A DNA stretch of 8,421 nt, taken from contig JAFZHO010000125.1 in assembly GCA_017554835.1 (NCBI GenBank), forward strand, positions 1 through 8,421, given 5' to 3'. This stretch comes from Clostridia bacterium (lineage in GTDB: Bacteria > Bacillota > Clostridia > Oscillospirales > RGIG7773). The notes under the pieces were generated by a model that saw only the letters and a list, made by a program, of their open reading frames with translations, was not told the origin of the DNA and did no database searches. Of the stretch, positions 4,571 through 8,421 are shown in pieces. Numbering within the stretch: position 1 is the first letter of the stretch; every line of letters begins with the position of its first letter. The position numbers and the translations under genes were made by a program.

Positions 4571-5896
4571 TTAAAATGGCAGTCTGAATCCGCCACGTCT
4601 TTTTCCGGCTCCGCCGGTCATCATTTTCATAAGCTTTTTGCTCTGCTCGAACTGCTTAAGAAGTCGGTTGATATCTTCGACTTTTGTTCCCGAACCCTGA
4701 GCGATTCTCTTTTTCCTCGAGGAATTTATAATAGATGGGTTTTCTCTCTCCTCGGGAGTCATGGAATATATTATTGCCTCGGTTTTGCCGAGAGCTTTTT
4801 CATCAACCTGAACGTTTTTAAGATTAGCACCACCGGGCATCATTCCGAGAATATCGCTCATTGAGCCCATATTTTTCATCTGATGCATCTGATTTAGTAA
4901 ATCCGTGAGGGTAAAAGAATTTTTACGGAATTTCTGCTCAAACTCGGCTGCCTGCTTTTCGTCAAAGGATTTCTGCGCCTTTTCGATAAGGGTGAGAACG
5001 TCGCCCATTCCAAGAATTCTTGATGCCATTCTATCAGGGAAGAAGGGCTCAATATCAGTAAGCTTCTCCCCCGTTCCCATAAATTTGATGGGTTTTCCCG
5101 TAACGAATTTAACGGATAGTGCCGCACCGCCTCTTGTATCACCGTCGGTCTTTGTTAAAACAACGCCCGTCAAATCAAGTTTTTCGTTAAAAGTTTCAGC
5201 AACGTTAACTGCGTCCTGACCCGTCATAGCGTCAACGGTTAATAAAATCTCGGTGGGGTTAATTTCATTTTTTATATTGACAAGCTCATCCATCATATCT
5301 TCGTCAATATGAAGACGGCCCGCAGTATCAATAAAAACAATATCGTTTCCGTTCTTTTTGGCGTGGTCAATACCCATTTTGGCAATTTTAACTGCGTTTT
5401 TTTCTCCCTCCATGGAGAAAACAGGGATATTAAGCTGCTCGCCAACAACGTGAAGCTGCTTTATTGCAGCAGGTCTATAAATATCGCAGGCAACAAGAAG
5501 AGGTCTTTTGCCATCGTTTTTGAAAGTTCCTGCGATTTTTGCGCAGTGAGTAGTTTTACCTGCGCCCTGAAGTCCCACAAGCATTATAACAGTGGGGGGC
5601 TTTGAGGAAATCTGAATCTTTGACTGGCTCTTACCCATAATTTCGGTAAGTTCCTCGTTAACTATCTTGATAACCTGCTGGGCAGGAGTTAAACTCTCCA
5701 TAACCTCGTTGCCAACGCAACGCTCAGAAACGATTTTTATAAATTCTTTAACTACCTTAAAGCTAACGTCCGCCTCAAGAAGAGCAAGTTTAATCTCTCG
5801 CATGGTTGCTTTGACGTCTGCCTCGGAAAGTTTGCCTTTTCCTTTTAGTTTTTTAAATATATCGTTAAGTTTATCCGACAAACTGGAAAATGCCAT
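4571..5896 (-). CDS. ffh: Signal recognition particle GTPase Ffh
   Basis: 441 residues, normal for Ffh. With 4.5S/6S RNA it binds signal sequences on ribosomes and delivers them to FtsY at the membrane. The N domain is 1-~95 with the ALLEADVSFKVVKEF helix. The G domain has the P-loop GLQGAGKTT (108-116), DTAGRLHID (190-198), TKTDGDTRGGAALS (248-261) and the closing GTGEKLTDIEPF (274-285). The Met-rich M domain (~300-441) contains MHQMKNMGSMSDILGMMPGG and the RNA-binding GSGTKVEDINRLLKQF (401-416), ending in a basic Gly/Arg tail. ATG start with GAGGAG lying in the ylxM 3' end; the ylxM stop is 3 bp upstream, so the pair is probably translationally coupled. Confidence 0.98.
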   Translation of the reverse strand: MAFSSLSDKLNDIFKKLKGKGKLSEADVKATMREIKLALLEADVSFKVVKEFIKIVSERCVGNEVMESLTPAQQVIKIVNEELTEIMGKSQSKIQISSKPPTVIMLVGLQGAGKTTHCAKIAGTFKNDGKRPLLVACDIYRPAAIKQLHVVGEQLNIPVFSMEGEKNAVKIAKMGIDHAKKNGNDIVFIDTAGRLHIDEDMMDELVNIKNEINPTEILLTVDAMTGQDAVNVAETFNEKLDLTGVVLTKTDGDTRGGAALSVKFVTGKPIKFMGTGEKLTDIEPFFPDRMASRILGMGDVLTLIEKAQKSFDEKQAAEFEQKFRKNSFTLTDLLNQMHQMKNMGSMSDILGMMPGGANLKNVQVDEKALGKTEAIIYSMTPEERENPSIINSSRKKRIAQGSGTKVEDINRLLKQFEQSKKLMKMMTGGAGKRRGGFRLPF

Positions 5897-5899
5897 ATT

Positions 5900-6286
5900 C
5901 TACTCCTCGTTATCCGATTCGATGCTTTCGATTATTTTAAGAATATACTGGATTTCGTTATTGATTTCGGGTCTATTTGAGAATTTTCTATTAAAGAAAT
6001 CAATATTATACATACCCGTTTTTATGGATTCAACGGCTTTTTGAACGTCGAAAAGTTTTTTGGCAAGACCGATTTTCTCCTCTGCCTCGTAGAGATAATT
6101 CTCGGCTCTCTTAATGCTATCACGAACGCCCTGACGGGTGATACCGGTGATATCGGCAATCTCTCCAAGAGATAAATCATCAAAATAATATAATTTAGTT
6201 GCCTCTCTCTGCTTTTCGGTAAGCATATCTCCGTAAAAATCCATCAATAATGAAATTTTAAAATCTTTTTCTTTCTTCATAGACAT
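5900..6286 (-). CDS. ylxM: YlxM/p13-like SRP-associated helix-turn-helix protein
   Basis: 128 residues from the ATG at 6284-6286. It has sigma-70 region 4-like helices: LTEKQREATKLYYFDDLSL (22-40), then EIADITGITRQGVRDSIKRA (42-61). The C-terminal part is acidic and helical. YlxM sits directly before ffh in many Firmicutes and is reported to stimulate SRP GTPase activity or assembly in streptococci. Despite the HTH fold, a DNA-binding role is unproven. An upstream in-frame start at 6340 would give 146 residues. It is rejected because it falls within the promoter (-10 at 6331-6336), its Cys/Lys-rich extension is not family-like, and AGAGGTGA lies at the right distance from 6286. It is the first gene of the operon. 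Confidence 0.92.
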   Translation of the reverse strand: MSMKKEKDFKISLLMDFYGDMLTEKQREATKLYYFDDLSLGEIADITGITRQGVRDSIKRAENYLYEAEEKIGLAKKLFDVQKAVESIKTGMYNIDFFNRKFSNRPEINNEIQYILKIIESIESDNEE

Positions 6287-6300
6287 AAAATCACCTCTTA

Positions 6301-6322
6301 TGTAAAGTTTTTTGCCTTTACA
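6301..6322 (-). promoter_or_regulatory. Inverted repeat at the predicted 5' end of the operon mRNA
   Basis: TGTAAAG (6301-6307) and CTTTACA (6316-6322) are perfect complements around 8 nt. The repeat begins a base or two after the predicted transcription start and ends just before the ribosome binding site. It could be a 5' hairpin protecting the mRNA or a repressor operator. Confidence 0.5.
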
Positions 6323-6330
6323 TTGATTAC

Positions 6331-6359
6331 ATTTTACCATATTTTTGCCGTTCTGTCAA
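6331..6359 (-). promoter_or_regulatory. Sigma-A promoter of the ylxM-ffh-rpsP-khpA-rimM-trmD-ung operon
   Basis: Minus strand: consensus TTGACA (6354-6359), a 17-bp spacer, then TAAAAT (6331-6336). Transcription would begin near 6324, leaving a leader of about 38 nt before the ylxM ATG. No other promoter of this quality is seen within the operon. Confidence 0.85.
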
Positions 6360-6391
6360 TATAAAATTGCCCTTTTTCTGCTGTTTTTTTC

Positions 6392-6408
6392 TATAATTAT
6401 GGTATAAT
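6392..6408 (+). promoter_or_regulatory. Candidate -10 elements for the Y-family polymerase gene
   Basis: Two TATAAT hexamers occur, at 6392-6397 and 6403-6408. The second carries an extended -10 (TGG before it). Neither has a good -35; TTGCCC at 6367-6372 lies 19 bp upstream of the first. The second would start transcription almost at the ribosome binding site, so the first may be the functional one. No LexA-type GAAC-N4-GTTC site is visible. Confidence 0.5.
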
Positions 6409-6425
6409 AATTCCAAGGAGGCGAT

Positions 6426-7925
6426 ATGATGAAAAAGATATATTTATGCATAGACTTAAAGTCGTTTTACGCCTCTGTGGAATGTATCGAGCGAGGCCTT
6501 GACCCTATGACGACTAACCTTGTTGTTGCCGATAATAAAAGAACGGAAAAGACTATCTGCCTCGCCGTTACCCCCTCTCTCAAATCCTACGGAATTTCAG
6601 GCAGAGCACGGCTTTTTGAAGTTGTTTCAAAGGTAAAAGACGTTAACTCTTCCAGAAGAGCCGTCGCACCAAAACGGGTTTTAACCGAGAAATCCTATAA
6701 TAACAATTACCTTCTCAAAAATCCTTCCCTTGAACTTGACTATATCATTGCGCCACCGAGAATGGCTTATTATATTGATTATTCCACCCGTATTTATAAT
6801 ATCTACCTGAAATACGTTTCCCCCGAGGATATTCTCGTTTATTCCATTGACGAGGTATTTATGGATATAACCAATTATCTTGAATTAAATAAAAAATCCC
6901 CCCGTGAATTTGCCATGATGGTTATTCGCGACGTTTATGAAACAACGGGAATCACTGCCACGGCAGGAATCGGGACTAATATGTATCTTGCCAAAATTGC
7001 CATGGATATATACGCCAAAAAGCAAAAAGCCGACCAATACGGCGTTAGAATTGCCGAACTTGATGAAATTTCTTATAGAAAAGAAATGTGGACCCATCGG
7101 CCTTTAACGGATTTCTGGCGAATCGGCAAAGGAACGGCAAAAAAACTTGAATCTCATTATCTTTTCACCATGGGAGATATTGCAAGAACGGCAACCTCGA
7201 AACAAGGTCGCAAACTTCTCAAAAAGCTATTCGGAATCAACGCAAAACTTCTCGTTGACCATGCTTTCGGATATGAAAACTGCACTATCGCCGAGGCAAA
7301 GGCATATACCCCCGAGAATAATAGCATCAGTTCAGGCCAGGTCCTTCATACCCCTTATACCTCCCAAATGGCGAGGACAATCGTTCGGGAAATGACCGAA
7401 CTTATGGTTTTGGACCTTGTTGAAAAAAATTTAGTAACAAACCAGGTTGTCCTCACTATCGGCTACGATATCGAAAATCTCACAAACCCCGAAATAAGCC
7501 GAAAATATCAGGGTGAAATCGTAACCGACCCCTACGGCAGAAAAATTCCAAAGCATTCCCACGGGACAGAAAATCTCGAAAGATTCACTTCTTCAACAAT
7601 GCTTATAATGGAAGCCGTTATGAAATTATATGACCGCATTATAAACGAGGACCTTCTCGTGAGAAGAGTTACCATTTCGGCAAACCGTCTTCAAAGCGAG
7701 GATAAAATATTAAATAATTCATATAACGAGCAGCTTGACCTTTTTACCGATTATGAGGAAAAAGAAAAAGAAGAAAAAGCGCTTAACAAAGAACGAAAAA
7801 TTCAAAAAGCAACAATAGATATCCGAAACCGATACGGCAAAAACGCTATTCTCAAAGGAACAAATCTTCAAAAAGAGGCAACAACAAAAGAGCGAAACGG
7901 CCAAATCGGCGGACATAAGGCGTGA
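6426..7925 (+). CDS. Y-family translesion DNA polymerase (UmuC/UvrX/DinB-like)
   Basis: 499 residues. Y-family polymerases copy past DNA damage at the cost of fidelity. The catalytic carboxylates are visible: Asp10 in CIDLKSFYASVE (8-19, Tyr15 as likely steric gate), and Asp142/Glu143 in YSIDEVFMDIT (139-149). Other palm/fingers motifs are GIGTNMYLAKIAMD (181-194) and the helix-hairpin-helix-like FWRIGKGTAKKL (230-241). The little-finger domain follows (~300-425). QLDLF at 436-440 is a canonical beta-clamp-binding peptide, after which come an acidic/Lys tail and a conserved-looking end, ATTKERNGQIGGHKA. It is longer than DinB (~350) or UmuC (~420) because of an insert at ~80-120 and the tail. 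AAGGAGG (6415-6421) is 4 nt from ATG 6426 and 7 nt from ATG 6429; either start may be used. Confidence 0.93.
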   Translation: MMKKIYLCIDLKSFYASVECIERGLDPMTTNLVVADNKRTEKTICLAVTPSLKSYGISGRARLFEVVSKVKDVNSSRRAVAPKRVLTEKSYNNNYLLKNPSLELDYIIAPPRMAYYIDYSTRIYNIYLKYVSPEDILVYSIDEVFMDITNYLELNKKSPREFAMMVIRDVYETTGITATAGIGTNMYLAKIAMDIYAKKQKADQYGVRIAELDEISYRKEMWTHRPLTDFWRIGKGTAKKLESHYLFTMGDIARTATSKQGRKLLKKLFGINAKLLVDHAFGYENCTIAEAKAYTPENNSISSGQVLHTPYTSQMARTIVREMTELMVLDLVEKNLVTNQVVLTIGYDIENLTNPEISRKYQGEIVTDPYGRKIPKHSHGTENLERFTSSTMLIMEAVMKLYDRIINEDLLVRRVTISANRLQSEDKILNNSYNEQLDLFTDYEEKEKEEKALNKERKIQKATIDIRNRYGKNAILKGTNLQKEATTKERNGQIGGHKA

Positions 7926-7935
7926 GGTGTTAATT

Positions 7936-8295
7936 ATGATAAATAAATTATTCAAAAGTGTTATGGAAAACGATAAAGCTCCCATAGTTATATGCGATAA
8001 AAATTCTATAATCGTATATATGAACCCTTCGGCAATAAGCCGTTACAGAAAAGACCTTACGGGAAGAAATCTTAAAGACTGCCACGATAAAAAATCAAGT
8101 GAAAAAATCGATAAAGTTATTTCCTGGTTTTTGAAAAGCCCCGAAAACAATATAGTTTTCACCTATCAGAACAAAGAGGAAAACAAAGACGTTTATATGG
8201 TGGCGCTAAGGGATGAAAACGGGGATTTTATCGGCTACTACGAAAAACACGAATTTAGAAATCACGAAAATTCCCCATTATATAATATGGAGTGA
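7936..8295 (+). CDS. Single-domain PAS protein
   Basis: 119 residues from the ATG at 7936, preceded by GAGGTG (7924-7929) at 6 nt. A GTG at 7927 in the same frame lies inside that ribosome binding site and is rejected. The chain is one PAS-like fold: APIVICDKNSIIVYMNPSA (residues 15-33) is the typical first strands and helix, and VYMVALRDENGDFIGYYEKH near the C-terminus gives the closing strands. There is no kinase, cyclase or DNA-binding output domain and no membrane segment, so it would act as a stand-alone sensor or adaptor. Ligand and partner are unknown. It starts 10 bp after the polymerase stop and is followed 10 bp later by a GNAT gene, so all three are probably co-transcribed. Confidence 0.85.
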   Translation: MINKLFKSVMENDKAPIVICDKNSIIVYMNPSAISRYRKDLTGRNLKDCHDKKSSEKIDKVISWFLKSPENNIVFTYQNKEENKDVYMVALRDENGDFIGYYEKHEFRNHENSPLYNME

Positions 8296-8305
8296 AACGG
8301 TTTAT

Positions 8306-8421
8306 ATGGAATTTGAAAAAGCAACAAACTACAAAAAACAGATAAAAAAATTATATAGAACTGCATTCCCAAAAGAAGAAAGAGCCCCCCTTTTTATGCT
8401 ATATAAAAGAGCAAAAAAAGA
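8306..8421 (+). CDS. GNAT-type acetyltransferase, N-terminus only (cut by window end)
   Basis: The ATG at 8306 lies 10 bp after the PAS stop; GGAGTGA (8289-8295) is a plausible but distant ribosome binding site. The 38 visible residues include YKKQIKKLYRTAFPKEERAP, followed by LFMLYKRAKK. That is the opening helix and the AFPKEER segment seen at the start of many Clostridia GNAT N-acetyltransferases. The acetyl-CoA-binding motif would lie beyond the window, so family assignment rests on the N-terminus and substrate cannot be guessed. Confidence 0.7.
   Translation, partial: MEFEKATNYKKQIKKLYRTAFPKEERAPLFMLYKRAKK

Noticed and set aside
4894..5605. Open frames on either strand within ffh, in other frames.
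   Set aside because: They overlap a fully conserved ffh and have no recognisable domains; they are by-products of codon use.
6287..6340. N-terminal extension of YlxM (start at 6340, CxxC-like residues).
   Set aside because: It would start only about 15 bases inside the predicted mRNA, at the end of the -10 region, without a ribosome binding site; the ATG at 6286 has a good one.
6360..6425. LexA/DinR operator for SOS control of the polymerase.
   Set aside because: No GAAC-N4-GTTC or close variant is visible between the divergent promoters.
7927..7935. GTG start for the PAS protein.
   Set aside because: The GTG is part of the GAGGTG ribosome binding site serving the ATG at 7936.

Overview
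The window looks like chromosomal DNA of a low-GC Gram-positive bacterium, most likely an uncultured gut-type Clostridia. Three things point there: the conserved Firmicutes order ylxM-ffh-rpsP-khpA-rimM-trmD, strong AGGAGG-type ribosome binding sites throughout, and sigma-A-like promoters. It is mostly housekeeping DNA. I see no CRISPR array, insertion sequence, tRNA, rRNA or clear defence system.

Layout. (1) Positions 1-792 (+) hold one uninterrupted reading frame, open at the left edge, that joins three unrelated pieces: a Thr/Gly/Val-rich 42-residue surface-protein-like repeat, about 55 residues of a class C beta-lactamase-like serine hydrolase, and the C-terminal half of the tRNA t6A dehydratase TcdA. 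This is probably an assembly chimera or a rearranged gene remnant. (2) An 18-bp perfect hairpin at 791-829 ends both this frame and the convergent lipoprotein gene at 829-1752 (-). (3) Positions 1753-2064 contain no gene. They hold the lipoprotein promoter, two imperfect hairpins that may be an intergenic repeat, and the terminator of the next operon. (4) Positions 2065-6286 (-) form a seven-gene operon, read from right to left: ylxM, ffh, rpsP, khpA, rimM, trmD, ung. Spacing is tight (3-58 bp gaps, or an 8-bp overlap) and a sigma-A promoter lies at 6331-6359. (5) Divergently, 6426-8421 (+) encodes a Y-family translesion polymerase, a single-domain PAS protein and the start of a GNAT acetyltransferase.

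How the genes work together. The operon makes parts of the translation and protein-targeting machinery: SRP GTPase Ffh and its partner YlxM, ribosomal protein S16, the RNA chaperone KhpA, the 30S maturation factor RimM and the tRNA m1G37 methyltransferase TrmD. Uracil-DNA glycosylase is added at the end, its start codon inside the trmD stop region. A second DNA-damage gene, the translesion polymerase, lies on the other side of the operon promoter.

The two strongest anomalies are the three-part chimeric frame at the left edge and a one-base frameshift in trmD near 2982-2984. The frameshift cuts an otherwise intact 244-residue enzyme to 175 residues. Both could be sequence or assembly errors and should be checked against reads before any biology is built on them. 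I did not find a convincing new biological system here.
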